A stretch of 64,000 bases of DNA from JADFOB01 sp046753625 (lineage in GTDB: Bacteria; Planctomycetota; Phycisphaerae; UBA1845): NCBI GenBank assembly GCA_046753625.1, contig JBHHUB010000001.1:1-64000 (forward strand). The letters run 5' to 3'. Shown here piece by piece: positions 7,775 to 16,347 of this stretch. The first letter of the stretch is position 1, and each line of letters starts with the position of its first letter. The position numbers and the translations under genes were made by a program. The notes beneath the pieces were generated by a model. That model saw only the letters and a list, made by a program, of their open reading frames with translations, did no database searches and was not told where the DNA came from.

Positions 7775-9601
7775 GTGGAACTGGCCAAACGTCCAAGCGG
7801 CGATGAGTATACACCGGCCGGCGCCTACCCGGCGTTGCGGCGGCGCGTTCGGGCCGCTGCCGCAGGGTTAAGCATTCCCACGGTGATCGCGTACGCCTTC
7901 GACCGGCGCACGCGCATCCTGCCCTACTTCTACAGCAGCCATCACATGGCGCCCGCGGGCGCGCGTGCCATAGGATCGGCGTTGTACGATTCGGGATTCT
8001 CGGATATCCGAATTGTCTTGCAGCAATGGACGCCGAACTTTCGTCCGAGCCGGGCCTATGTCGGCGGCAAGCCCATCGAGATGCTGCTGGTTTCGAGTAT
8101 GCAGATTCACGCGGAATGTGCGTATGATTTGGTGGCGGATGCCTGCACTGTCCCGGTGGCATCACGCCCGCTGATTCTGGCCGGCGGACCTAAGGCGATC
8201 TACGAACCGTGGGATATGTTTGGTATCCGCGGCGACGCCCATGTCCAGGCCGACGTCGCGATCACGGGCGAGGAGTTTGTCTGTATCCAGCTCATGGAAG
8301 TATTGCTTTCCTACCGGGGCGCGCATTCGACCATGCGCGACGCTCTTGTGCGGGCCCGTAGGGATCAGGCGTTGACGGCGATTCCCGGATTGGTGTACCG
8401 ACAGGACGACGACATATACGCCCCGCTGGTCACCACGGGCGTTCAGCGGTTGGTTCAAGACCTGGATGAGATGCCGCATCCGGTGATCGGTTACCGTTTG
8501 CTGGAACGTCCCCATCGCAAGCGAGTCCTCTTTGCTGAGCCACTGGCCGTCGATCGAGTCCATCGGTACAGCACGATCGGGTCGTTGACGATGACGCACG
8601 GATGCAAATTCAACTGCGACTATTGCCCGATTCCGGCATACAACCAAAGAACCTACCGCCACAAGAGCGGCGAGCGGATCGTGGACGAAATGCGCCAATT
8701 GCGGGAGCAAATCGGGATCCGGTATTTCTTCGGCACCGACGATAATTTTCTCAACGACCGGTCATCGGTCGAAGAGATATTCGAGCAGATGGCGTCGGCG
8801 ACCATCGGCGGCCGGCCCCTTCGCAAGATGGTGCGGTGGGGCACCGAGGCAACCGAATTCGACACGTGGAAGAATCGAGACCTGCTGCCGATCGCGCGGC
8901 GCTCCGGCCTTCGGGCGCTCTGGTTGGGGATTGAGGATTTGACGGCGACGCTCATCAAGAAAGGGCAGTCGGTCAGCAAGACGGGCGAGCTGTTCGCCCT
9001 GCTCAATAAGACCGGGATCAGCCCGATGCCCATGATGATGCACCACGACGGGCAGCCGTTGTACACGCGGGAAGGGTTGTACGGCCTGCTGAACCAAGTG
9101 CGGTTCCTGCGCAAAGCCGGAGCACAAAGCATGCAGGTCACGGTCCTCACGCCGGCCGTCGGTACGCGATCGTATGAGCCGACATTTGAAAAGGGGCTCG
9201 TCGTTGACACCGTCGCGGGACGGCCCGTGCTGCAGCACCAGTTCGATGGCAATCACGTAGTCGCCACCGACTCCACTACGCCTTGGCGGGTACAGCTCAA
9301 TGTGTTGTTGGCGTACGCCTGTTTTTACAATCCGCTCAATTTCCTGGCCTCGATGATTCGCCCTGCCAACCGGCTTTACCTGCTCAAGCTGGGCGATCAG
9401 CTCGTCGGAATGTCCGGCCTCATCAGCACCGCGATCAGTTCGGCCCGGTGGTCCTATCGGCTGCGGCGCGGCCCCATCACCCGCCAGCTTATCCCGCCCG
9501 GCCCGAAGACGCCGTTGATCGATGTATCCGTTCCGTCAAAAAGTGCCAAATGTAAGTCACTCAATGTTGTGGCCAAGGCCGGCTCGCCGAACTTCGTGTG
9601 A
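7775..9601 (+). CDS. B12-binding-domain radical SAM protein
   Basis: 608 residues from GTG 7775, which has GGGAG at 7761-7765; a longer frame to 7610 reads Arg-rich non-protein sequence. The N-terminal 230 residues resemble a cobalamin-binding Rossmann domain (IEMLLVSSMQIH, RPLILAGGPKAI). The radical SAM cluster motif C-KFN-C-DY-C (Cys 277, 281, 284) follows, then the TIM-barrel strands (RYFFGTDDNFL, LWLGIEDL). Such enzymes methylate unactivated carbons or remodel lipids and cofactors. The substrate is not evident. Proximity to the lipid acyltransferase-like gene suggests a lipid substrate, but this is only inference. Confidence 0.85.
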   Translation: MELAKRPSGDEYTPAGAYPALRRRVRAAAAGLSIPTVIAYAFDRRTRILPYFYSSHHMAPAGARAIGSALYDSGFSDIRIVLQQWTPNFRPSRAYVGGKPIEMLLVSSMQIHAECAYDLVADACTVPVASRPLILAGGPKAIYEPWDMFGIRGDAHVQADVAITGEEFVCIQLMEVLLSYRGAHSTMRDALVRARRDQALTAIPGLVYRQDDDIYAPLVTTGVQRLVQDLDEMPHPVIGYRLLERPHRKRVLFAEPLAVDRVHRYSTIGSLTMTHGCKFNCDYCPIPAYNQRTYRHKSGERIVDEMRQLREQIGIRYFFGTDDNFLNDRSSVEEIFEQMASATIGGRPLRKMVRWGTEATEFDTWKNRDLLPIARRSGLRALWLGIEDLTATLIKKGQSVSKTGELFALLNKTGISPMPMMMHHDGQPLYTREGLYGLLNQVRFLRKAGAQSMQVTVLTPAVGTRSYEPTFEKGLVVDTVAGRPVLQHQFDGNHVVATDSTTPWRVQLNVLLAYACFYNPLNFLASMIRPANRLYLLKLGDQLVGMSGLISTAISSARWSYRLRRGPITRQLIPPGPKTPLIDVSVPSKSAKCKSLNVVAKAGSPNFV

Positions 9602-9682
9602 GACGCTCCGGCCGATCGCGGCCGTTATCGTGTTGCCGGGGGCGCGAGCAGGGCGCGCTGCCGCGTGCACGCGAGCGGCGCG

Positions 9683-10339
9683 TTAGCGCTGGGCGAGTTG
9701 CTCGACCATCCTCAAGCCGCGTTGCTCGGTGAACGTGCCGATGCGTCGCCGTGAGGCGATATCGTATATGAGCAGCATGTTCTTGGAGTGATCGTCGACC
9801 ACGCAGAACGTGAACACCAGGTCTACGACTTTCCGCATGGATGTCAGGTCCAGCGCCGCAAAACCATCTTTCACCCACAAGATCGCGGCGCTGGATCGGG
9901 CGTCGACGGCCGAAATGATGTCGTGCTCGCGGAGCCGGTCGATGGCCTTGGCTCGTGCCGACTGATCGGCTTGAACGTCGCCGTGCCGGATCGATCCAGC
10001 AAGCGGTTGGGATGCGCCGGCCGCCATTCGAGAAGAACACGCCAAACAGGGGTAGCCGAGCGTCCGACGAAAGGGTCGAGTTCTGAGCAGGGGGCAGTCG
10101 GCGCCACCGGAATCCGAAGAGGCGACACGCCTGGGTGAATCGGGCACCTTTGGGTCGGTGCGTTCGAGAACGGATCCCGTGCCGGTGGGCCGATCCACGC
10201 CTCGATCCATGGTCGGCGGATCGGGGGCCACTCGTTGCGAAGCCGCATCCGACGGGTCGCTGCCGGGCGACCATGCGGAGAACCCCATCGTGGCGATGGC
10301 CGCTACCAACAAGAGCGGTACTGCTACTGTGGCTTTCAT
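9683..10339 (-). CDS. hypothetical exported protein
   Basis: 218 residues. ATG 10339 is chosen because an AGAAGGG ribosome site precedes it and the N-terminus is then a signal peptide (MKATVAVPLLLVAAIATMGF). A low-complexity Pro/Asp/Ser linker follows. The C-terminal 90 residues look folded, with a stretch VVDLVFTFCVVDDHSKNMLLI and then YDIASRRRIG. Two cysteines (CPLL, CLAC) lie mid-protein. No family recognised. It is convergent with the radical SAM gene, 81 bp away. Confidence 0.6.
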   Translation of the reverse strand: MKATVAVPLLLVAAIATMGFSAWSPGSDPSDAASQRVAPDPPTMDRGVDRPTGTGSVLERTDPKVPDSPRRVASSDSGGADCPLLRTRPFRRTLGYPCLACSSRMAAGASQPLAGSIRHGDVQADQSARAKAIDRLREHDIISAVDARSSAAILWVKDGFAALDLTSMRKVVDLVFTFCVVDDHSKNMLLIYDIASRRRIGTFTEQRGLRMVEQLAQR

Positions 10340-10546
10340 GGCATCCCTTCTCCCAAGGGCGGGCAGTTGGGACCGGAGATGATCTTCGTCCCATAAGAAG
10401 CGATCGATTGGAACTGCCGCGACCACATCAATTCCATCTCCCTTGTAGTACCACAAGAAGCGCACAGGCGAAAGTGGAAAATCCAAAGTGACGGCTTGGC
10501 TTTTCGGACGTTGCCGCAGTGGTGGCGTAAGTGGTTTATTGGCAGT

Positions 10547-10755
10547 AGGTTACGGGATCACCGACCGTGGCGCGGATGCCTGCCCGCTCCGTCGTGGCAG
10601 ATTTTTACAAGGTTTTTCCATGATCTTTGTCAACTCGAGCCACGGTTTGCGTATTACCTTGTGAAACGCTTCCAATAACCTCCGGAACGGATCAAACCGC
10701 TCTCTGCAGGGGGGAGCCTTGGCTGCCACGCAGCAAGGCTCCCTTCCGCTTTTTT
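10547..10755 (+). ncRNA. candidate intergenic RNA ending in a strong terminator
   Basis: A plus-strand intrinsic terminator (10712-10755) has no protein gene upstream on its strand for over 1 kb. A plausible promoter lies 5': TTGCCG at 10511-10516, an 18-bp spacer and TTTATT at 10535-10540. This would give an RNA of about 210 nt. The sequence between does not match any RNA family I recognise. The terminator is solid; the 5' end is a guess. Confidence 0.3.
10712..10755 (+). terminator. rho-independent terminator
   Basis: Perfect 10-bp stem GGGAGCCTTG / CAAGGCTCCC (10712-10721 with 10734-10743), a 12-base loop, then TTCCGCTTTTTT. The T-run lies only on the plus-strand side, so it terminates rightward transcription. 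Confidence 0.75.
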
Positions 10756-10784
10756 ACCCAGCGCGGCCGGCTGCCAGGACGCTC

Positions 10785-10884
10785 GTGCTTTGACACACCT
10801 AAACTTTCGGGTTCGTTACGAGTCAGAGCCGCGGGCGCCAGCCCTCGGACTGGTCCCACCGCTGGCGCGGTGGGCTCTGATTCG
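10785..10884 (-). repeat. 100-bp dispersed hairpin repeat, copy A
   Basis: One of three full copies in the window (with 12361-12460 and 59508-59607). On the minus strand it runs from CGAATCAGAG to GTCAAAGCAC. Hand alignment gives about 5 differences to copy B in 100 positions and about 12 to copy C. Each copy can fold two hairpins, one from CCCACCGC/GCGGTGGG and one GC-rich. This copy lies 30 bp 3' of the plus-strand terminator and 145 bp 3' of the GlmU-like gene. Confidence 0.85.
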
Positions 10885-11028
10885 CGCGCGCGATGAACTG
10901 CAGCACCGGCAACCAAACCATGTACCGGGTTCGTGTGCCGGATTCGTGTCCCTGGCGCGGTCATCCTCGCCGGGCAGTGACGGTTTCGCGGAGCGTGCCC
11001 GGACACCGCGGCACGGGCCTCGCAATCG

Positions 11029-12231
11029 CTAGCAGGAGCGGCGTGAGATTTCGAGAAAGAGGGCGAACTCGGCCTGGGACAACTCGACCCCACGGCGGGC
11101 CATTACTTTGCGCGCGACGTCCCGCAGTTTTTCCGCGTCGCCGGACTGGACACCTCGCTCGTCAAACCAACTCAACGTCGGCACGGCCTTGGGCGCCACG
11201 CTGGTTGATACCACGTTGCCCGCAAAACCGATCACCGCACCGGTGGGGAGTGCCGCGTTGATGCCGATCTTGGCGTGATCGCCGATGATCGACCCCAGAA
11301 ATTGAGCCCCTGTGTCAACATCACGTTTTCCCAGTCGAACGCGTATCGAACCGTAGGTATTCTTGAGGTCGGAGTTGGTCGAACCGGCTCCCAGATTTAC
11401 CCAACTACCTACGTAGCTGTGCCCGAGAAACCCGTGGTGTGGCTTGTTGCTGTAGCCGTAGAACGTGCAGGCGTCGAGTTCGCCGCCGACCTTGCATACC
11501 GGTCCGATCGCACAACCGCCGTGCAACCAGGCATGCGGATGAACGTGCGAACCGGGACCGATGTAGGCTGGGCCTTCGATCACGGCGTAGGGGCCAACGG
11601 TGACGTCATGGCTGATGAAGACCGGACCGCCGTTCGTATCCAGGACGGCCGTCGGGTGGATGCGCGTGCGCACGCCAACGTGCAGCCGGTCGGATGCGCC
11701 GCTGACCTCCGGAATCGGTTCTTCGATCACGGCGTCCTCTGCCGTCCATTGCTCCGCGAATCGGTTCGAGGTGTTGAGTACCAGATCCCATGGGTACTCC
11801 AGCATGGTCCCACGCGCGTTATGGGTGGGCTGGCCGGAGATCGCTTGCCGCAACGCGGCGGCGTCCAGCATGGTCTCCGCCTTCAACGCGCCGGCCAGCG
11901 CGCGGTCACAGACGACAAAAGCCACGTCACCACCCAGCGTGCCTATTGCCGGTGCTTCGGGAAATGTGGTCTTGTCGGGGCACAGCCAGCGCCCGTTTAC
12001 GAGCACATCGCCGGTGGTCGGAGTGTGATTCACCGGGGCACCGCACCGCTCGGCGGCGACGGACGCCATCCAGTCCCGCGTCCAGATTCCGGCCACGCTG
12101 CGCCCGGTGCATTGGGCGGCTCGATCCATCAGGAGCTTGCGGCCGAGGCGCAGTTCAAACAGGGTGCGCCAGCAGGTCAGCGGCTCGAGTTTGGACGTGC
12201 CGTGGTCCTCGAAGAGTAGGATGCTGTCCAT
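11029..12231 (-). CDS. GlmU-like sugar nucleotidyltransferase/acetyltransferase
   Basis: 400 residues. The N-terminal 180 residues form a nucleotidyltransferase-like domain (MDSILLFEDHG, LTCWRTLFELRLG). The C-terminal half is a left-handed beta helix of hexapeptide repeats (IHPTAVLD, VGPYAVIEGPAYIG, LHGGCAIGPVCKVGGE, ending IGINAALPTGAVIG). This is the architecture of the alternative GlmU found in Bacteroidetes and Planctomycetes, predicted to make UDP-N-acetylglucosamine from glucosamine-1-phosphate for peptidoglycan and LPS. Whether both activities are present cannot be told here. Copies of the 100-bp repeat lie on both sides of the gene. Confidence 0.8.
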   Translation of the reverse strand: MDSILLFEDHGTSKLEPLTCWRTLFELRLGRKLLMDRAAQCTGRSVAGIWTRDWMASVAAERCGAPVNHTPTTGDVLVNGRWLCPDKTTFPEAPAIGTLGGDVAFVVCDRALAGALKAETMLDAAALRQAISGQPTHNARGTMLEYPWDLVLNTSNRFAEQWTAEDAVIEEPIPEVSGASDRLHVGVRTRIHPTAVLDTNGGPVFISHDVTVGPYAVIEGPAYIGPGSHVHPHAWLHGGCAIGPVCKVGGELDACTFYGYSNKPHHGFLGHSYVGSWVNLGAGSTNSDLKNTYGSIRVRLGKRDVDTGAQFLGSIIGDHAKIGINAALPTGAVIGFAGNVVSTSVAPKAVPTLSWFDERGVQSGDAEKLRDVARKVMARRGVELSQAEFALFLEISRRSC

Positions 12232-12360
12232 GGGGAAATTATATCGTGGATGACGCGTGCGCCCAAGTCCGGCCGCCCCGTAGCTCAGCCGCCCAGGCTA
12301 GTGCTGCATCACACCCCAATCTATGGGTTGTCGCTGCCCGAGCCACCGGAATCGGGCCCG

Positions 12361-12460
12361 CGAATCAGAGCCCACCGCGCTAGCGGTGGGACCAGTCCGA
12401 GGGCAGCCGACCGCGGCTCTGACTCGTAACGAACCCGAAAGTTCAGGTGTGTCAAAGCAC
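12361..12460 (+). repeat. 100-bp dispersed hairpin repeat, copy B
   Basis: Same repeat as 10785-10884 but in opposite orientation. It contains the perfect stem CCCACCGC - GCTA - GCGGTGGG. It lies 40 bp beyond the terminator of the minus-strand candidate RNA and 130 bp upstream of the GlmU-like gene. Confidence 0.85.
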
Positions 12461-12500
12461 TCGCATGGTCACGCCGCCGAGGGCTGCTGTGCTCATGGGC

Positions 12501-12536
12501 AAAAGACAAGGGCTTGCGCAGAAAGCACAAGCCCTT
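12501..12536 (-). terminator. rho-independent terminator of candidate RNA
   Basis: Stem AAGGGCTTG / CAAGCCCTT, 9 perfect pairs with an 11-base loop (12508-12516 with 12528-12536), followed on the minus strand by GTCTTTT. Confidence 0.7.
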
Positions 12537-12752
12537 CGTCACGTCTAAACGACCCGACCGCCGCAATGCCGGTGAACGCTAACGGACGGAACCCTTTCGA
12601 TAATGGGGTAAGCCCGCGGAAACCCGGACCGCCAACCTCAAGAGGGGTCGGTACGTCGTTTGGTTTCAACCTTCGAGCTTTCCAAGGTTCCTCTATAAGT
12701 TCCAGCCAACGAATCGCGCCCTGCCGAACATGAAAGTCCGGTCGCTTACGAC
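12501..12752 (-). ncRNA. candidate intergenic RNA with promoter and terminator
   Basis: On the minus strand, -35 TTGGCT (12782-12787) and -10 TATACT (12759-12764) are exactly 17 bp apart. About 250 bases on is a terminator hairpin followed by GTCTTTT. Between them are further local stems, such as AACCTT/AAGGTT around a GGAAAGCTCG loop, but no credible protein. It lacks the marks of tmRNA, RNase P, SRP or 6S RNA that I could look for, so its family is unknown. Confidence 0.4.
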
Positions 12753-12758
12753 TGCTAC

Positions 12759-12787
12759 AGTATATCCTACCGGCGGCCCTCAGCCAA
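12759..12787 (-). promoter_or_regulatory. sigma70-like promoter of candidate RNA
   Basis: TTGGCT, 17-bp spacer, TATACT. The -10 differs from consensus at one position and the -35 at three. It drives leftward transcription toward the terminator at 12501-12536. Confidence 0.4.
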
Positions 12788-12898
12788 AGCCAAAAAGGGA
12801 AAGACTCGTCGAACAGCTCTAACCTTCCGTCGGCAACGGGGTTAGTTGCGCCGGCTTTTCTTGAGGGGGTCTCCGTACGCTCGCAATACCGGCCGGTA

Positions 12899-13096
12899 TC
12901 ACCGGATGTGTGGCAGCATGCGCCTTGGCGACTGAAACGGCGCATACCGCGTGACGCCGTTGAACCCATTATCGGGCCAGGACACCCACGTGGCGGTGGC
13001 CGATAAAACGGGCCGCGCTGGTGGCGTTGCGAAGTTCCACTCGACAAATGGGTAGGGTAAGCGGTCCGTGTTTGCCTTCTGCGGCGGTTTGCTCAT
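12899..13096 (-). CDS. small hypothetical protein
   Basis: 65 codons, rich in Pro, Trp and Phe (LPYPFVEWNFATPP, PDNGFNGVTRYAPFQ). Composition is more protein-like than the other frames in this gap and third codon positions are G/C-rich. An AGGG lies 7 bases before the ATG. No family recognised. It lies in a 1-kb stretch between the GlmU-like and kinase genes that otherwise holds only the candidate RNA and repeat copy B. Confidence 0.3.
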   Translation of the reverse strand: MSKPPQKANTDRLPYPFVEWNFATPPARPVLSATATWVSWPDNGFNGVTRYAPFQSPRRMLPHIR

Positions 13097-13305
13097 GTTT
13101 GCCCTGGAAGAGAACGATCAATTGTCAAAGGTTGGCTGGTGCGTCGGTGTCGCGTCACTCGTAGGCAAGGGGCCCGTCGCGGCTGCGCGGGCGGTAGGCC
13201 CACGCACGAGTGGTGATCCGGCACTCGTTGATACACGCGCAGCCACACGCACTGGATCGCGTGTCTTATTGGGGGATACCTGTCATTACGCCTAACGCAG
13301 AACGT

Positions 13306-14562
13306 ATGCTGCTGGGGCCTTGGCCCCGGCGACTTCTTGGGGGATGCGCCGCGCTTACCGCGTGCGCGGTGGGTTTGCTATCCTACGCTCCGGTGGCCCC
13401 CGAGAGTGGTGGTTCGCTCTGGCTGGCCGGATCGGTGGCACCCGTGCTTGGCGCACTGGCGTGTATGTGGATCGTCGTGTGGCGTCTGTTGGGCCGGTGG
13501 CGTCGGAGGCTGGACGTTGCGCTGCGGCGGGAGGAAGCGACCGTCACGGAGCTGAGGCGGCAGGTGGGGCAGCTATCAGATCAGTACAGCAGTTTGAAAG
13601 TGACGGAGAAAGCCCTTGCCGGTTCGCTGGCGGACAGCGAATCCGCCGTGTCCGAGCTTCATGGTCAAATCGAACAGCTCGAGGCGTTGCGCGAGGAACT
13701 CACCCGGACCCATGACGAAGCGACGCAACGCGACGAGGCCAAGAGCGCGTTCTTGGTTCGGATCGCACGCGAGCTGCGGACGCCGCTTACGGCGATTCTC
13801 GGGTTGGCTCACAGCCTGATTCACGAGGGTGATTTGCAGCAAGCTCCGCCGGAGCGTGTGGAAACGATTTACACCATACGCCAGAAAGGGGAACAACTAC
13901 TGGCCCTGGTCAATGAGATCATCGAATTGTCGGAGGTGGAGTCTGGCGTGGGCGTGCCGTCGCTGACGCGATGTCAGTTGACCGAGCTGCTGGGTGAGGT
14001 GCGCGGCTCGATGGAGGTCTGGGCAGATGCCAAAGATGTGACCCTTGTCATGGAGTACATCGGCCAGCTTCCTGAGACCGTCGAGACGGACGCTACACGG
14101 GTTCAGCGGATTCTGCTCAATGTCGTGGGCAACGCGGTCAAGCACACCGATAGTGGCGGCATTCGCCTTCTCGTTCGATTGACGCGCGGCGAGCAGGAAC
14201 AGCCGCAGTTGCAGATCGATATCGTCGACACGGGCATCGGCATGACCAATGAGCAGAAGGCGCGGTTGTTCCGCCCGTTCGCCGCCGTGGGCAGTGAGCA
14301 CGAATACCACTTGCAAGGACCCGGTCTCGGGCTGACGATCAGCAAACGCTACGCGCAACAACTCGGCGGAGATCTTGAGCTTGTCGACACCGGCCCTGGA
14401 TTGGGAACCCGTTTTCGTCTGTCTTTCGACGTCGGCGATTTGGAAGACGTCCGCATGTTCGAATTCGGCAACCCGGTTTCCGAATCATCGCACCCGACCG
14501 CCGCACAACCGGTCGACTGTGCCGCCGCCGCCGATACCGCTCCGGGGTCGTTACAGGTTTGA
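13306..14562 (+). CDS. histidine kinase-like protein lacking the phospho-acceptor His
   Basis: 418 residues from ATG 13306; an upstream GTG at 13210 would add 32 unconvincing residues. Two membrane helices (about 8-26 and 35-56) are followed by a coiled-coil linker, a dimerisation helix and an HATPase domain with N box (NVVGNAVKHT), G1 (DTGIGM) and G2 (GPGLGLTIS). The H box reads ARELRTPLTAI where SHELRTPLTAI is expected, so the phosphorylatable His is Arg 155 (codon CGC at 13768-13770, one base from CAC). The ATP site looks intact but autophosphorylation on His is impossible. No response regulator lies nearby. It overlaps the 3' end of the convergent TIM-barrel gene by 12 bp. Confidence 0.8.
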   Translation: MLLGPWPRRLLGGCAALTACAVGLLSYAPVAPESGGSLWLAGSVAPVLGALACMWIVVWRLLGRWRRRLDVALRREEATVTELRRQVGQLSDQYSSLKVTEKALAGSLADSESAVSELHGQIEQLEALREELTRTHDEATQRDEAKSAFLVRIARELRTPLTAILGLAHSLIHEGDLQQAPPERVETIYTIRQKGEQLLALVNEIIELSEVESGVGVPSLTRCQLTELLGEVRGSMEVWADAKDVTLVMEYIGQLPETVETDATRVQRILLNVVGNAVKHTDSGGIRLLVRLTRGEQEQPQLQIDIVDTGIGMTNEQKARLFRPFAAVGSEHEYHLQGPGLGLTISKRYAQQLGGDLELVDTGPGLGTRFRLSFDVGDLEDVRMFEFGNPVSESSHPTAAQPVDCAAAADTAPGSLQV

Positions 14563-15351
14563 TTGCATGGATCGAAAGGTTGTGAGCGATTCCGACAATT
14601 CCGTCGCCGGCGACGTCGCCTCTGCCCTCCGCAGGATGAAGTCGCCACGGTATTCGCAGTCTCGAAGTGCCACGATCATGCCCCTGATATCCACCTCGCC
14701 TTCGCCCAGCGACGTTTCGCGCCCCACACGCCCGGGTTCTCCTGCTGTGGCGTCGCGCACGTGAACCAACGCGACGCGTGCGGCCCAATCGTCGAAACGG
14801 TCCAGAGGATTGCACCCGCGCATGACCATCTCCGCGGGATCCAGGCAGACGCCGACGGCCAAGCAGGCGATTGCGTTAAGCACATTGACCAGCCGCCCGC
14901 CGGCATCGAAGGCCGGCTTGAGAGCGAGCGTGGCGTTGCGCGCGTCCGACGCTTCCGCGAGCCGGCCCAGCGCTTCGCCGGCGACAGGCACGACGGCTCC
15001 GGACTCAGCGTCCGTTACCGCCCCGAGGGATGTTACGACGACGGGCACAGCCATGCTCGCCGCCATTTCGATCACTTCAATTGTCTGGTTGACGCGCTGG
15101 TCGATCGAGTTCGGCTGCGTCAGGCGCATGGATGGGAAGTCTGCGACCAGCGCGGCAATGTCCAAGCCAAGTCCCGCTGCAAAACGCTTCACATGCCGCC
15201 GGCCACTGATGGAAAGGGTTCGGGCGGAGAGTTCACCGGCAACCGCCGGGAATTGCACGGCCCGAAACCCCATCGCCGACGCGCGGCGCAGACCGGCCTT
15301 GGGGGGCAATCCAAGATCCTGCAAGTCGACACCGACGCGACCTGAGTCCAT
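14551..15351 (-). CDS. xylose isomerase-like TIM-barrel (sugar phosphate isomerase/epimerase) protein
   Basis: 266 residues with AP-endonuclease-2/xylose-isomerase-type barrel signatures: GFRAVQFPA early, VPVVVTSLG mid-protein, VGVCLDPAEM, then VALVHVRDAT and GEGEVDIRGMI near the end, the last two carrying typical metal-site His/Asp/Glu residues. ATG 15351 is preceded by GAGG at a good distance; a TTG at 15384 is possible. The substrate is unknown. It is convergent with the histidine kinase-like gene. Confidence 0.75.
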   Translation of the reverse strand: MDSGRVGVDLQDLGLPPKAGLRRASAMGFRAVQFPAVAGELSARTLSISGRRHVKRFAAGLGLDIAALVADFPSMRLTQPNSIDQRVNQTIEVIEMAASMAVPVVVTSLGAVTDAESGAVVPVAGEALGRLAEASDARNATLALKPAFDAGGRLVNVLNAIACLAVGVCLDPAEMVMRGCNPLDRFDDWAARVALVHVRDATAGEPGRVGRETSLGEGEVDIRGMIVALRDCEYRGDFILRRAEATSPATELSESLTTFRSMQSNL

Positions 15352-15524
15352 TCGCAAACCTCGCACGCTGGTCAACAGTTCCAAAACGATCCGCCCAGTT
15401 TATACGCGATTTGATTCTTGTGCAGCGGCCTGCCTGCCGGGCGGATCGGTCGACGTTCGTGACGGCTGGGGCGGGAAGGGGTGCCGCGTCGGGTGCCCGA
15501 ACCGGCTTCTGTGGGGAGGCGGCC

Positions 15525-16127
15525 TCAAAGCCGCTTGTTGAGGCGATGGATTTCCGCGACCTGATAGAAGCAGCTCATCACGGTGGGCACGAGCAGCCCG
15601 AAGCCCACGGCGAATCCGGCGTGGTCCGAGAAGGCCGCGTCCAGCGCGGGCATCGTCATCACCACCGCCGCGATGCCCGACACCAGCAGGACCGATCCCT
15701 GAAAGGCGGTCAGGGCAATGACGACAAGCTGCCGGTTGATAAACGCCAGGGCCGACGCTGAGAACAACGCGGTACCCACCAGAATCCAAAGCAGGCTGCC
15801 GCTGAATCCCGCAGACGAGAGGACTTCCATGATGGTTGCCGCGCCGACCAGACCGCCGAGCAAGGCCAGCGCGTAATTGACGGGCCAATAACTGATCGCG
15901 GCCATCGCAGCGGCAATGCCCAGCGAGTACCAGACTTGGTTCGGATCGCCATCAAAAAAGTGGACGCCCAAACCGAACCCGATCAGGCCGAACGAGATGA
16001 CCACGCAGCCCTTCCACAGCCGCCAACCGAAGATCATCAGGCCCAATCCACACAGCATAAGCGGCAGACTGATGATGGTTTCGCTCGATCGAAGAAACGT
16101 AGCCCAGTCCGGTAATGATGTAATCAT
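15525..16127 (-). CDS. multi-pass membrane protein of unknown function
   Basis: 200 residues, almost entirely hydrophobic, with about six membrane helices (for example LPLMLCGLGLMIFGWRLW, YALALLGGLVGAATI, VALTAFQGSVLL-like segments) and short loops. Arrangement and composition resemble the 280-residue membrane protein just upstream, so the two may be related. No catalytic motif. It lies downstream of ftsQ on the same strand, separated by gaps of 220 and 110 bp. Confidence 0.65.
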   Translation of the reverse strand: MITSLPDWATFLRSSETIISLPLMLCGLGLMIFGWRLWKGCVVISFGLIGFGLGVHFFDGDPNQVWYSLGIAAAMAAISYWPVNYALALLGGLVGAATIMEVLSSAGFSGSLLWILVGTALFSASALAFINRQLVVIALTAFQGSVLLVSGIAAVVMTMPALDAAFSDHAGFAVGFGLLVPTVMSCFYQVAEIHRLNKRL

Positions 16128-16347
16128 AATACGCTTGGCCTCTTGAAGCCCTGCCGTCGTAGTCCGTGCGTTAGCGGGGCCGGTCCACCTCGTACGCGAC
16201 CGGGGGGCATGGGAACACCGGCTCCCCGGCCCACCGCGGGCGCTGCCAATCGGCGCGAATCGGCTCCGAGCGCACAGCGCAGGTTGCCGACCGATTGGTG
16301 ATTTTCTGTGCCAAAAAACCTTACAATACGGGGAGTAGGGGGAACGA

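Noticed and set aside
10440..10500. Weak resemblance to part of a cobalamin riboswitch (GTGGAAAATCC)
   Set aside because: Only a short word matches; the surrounding conserved boxes are missing and the downstream genes on that strand do not fit.
11275..12219. 314-codon plus-strand frame over the GlmU-like gene
   Set aside because: The minus strand has regular hexapeptide repeats and a nucleotidyltransferase-like N-terminus; the plus frame has no recognisable domain.
12265..12310. tRNA-like GTAGCTCAG box
   Set aside because: The D-stem does not close and there is no matching T-arm or acceptor stem, so it is not a tRNA.
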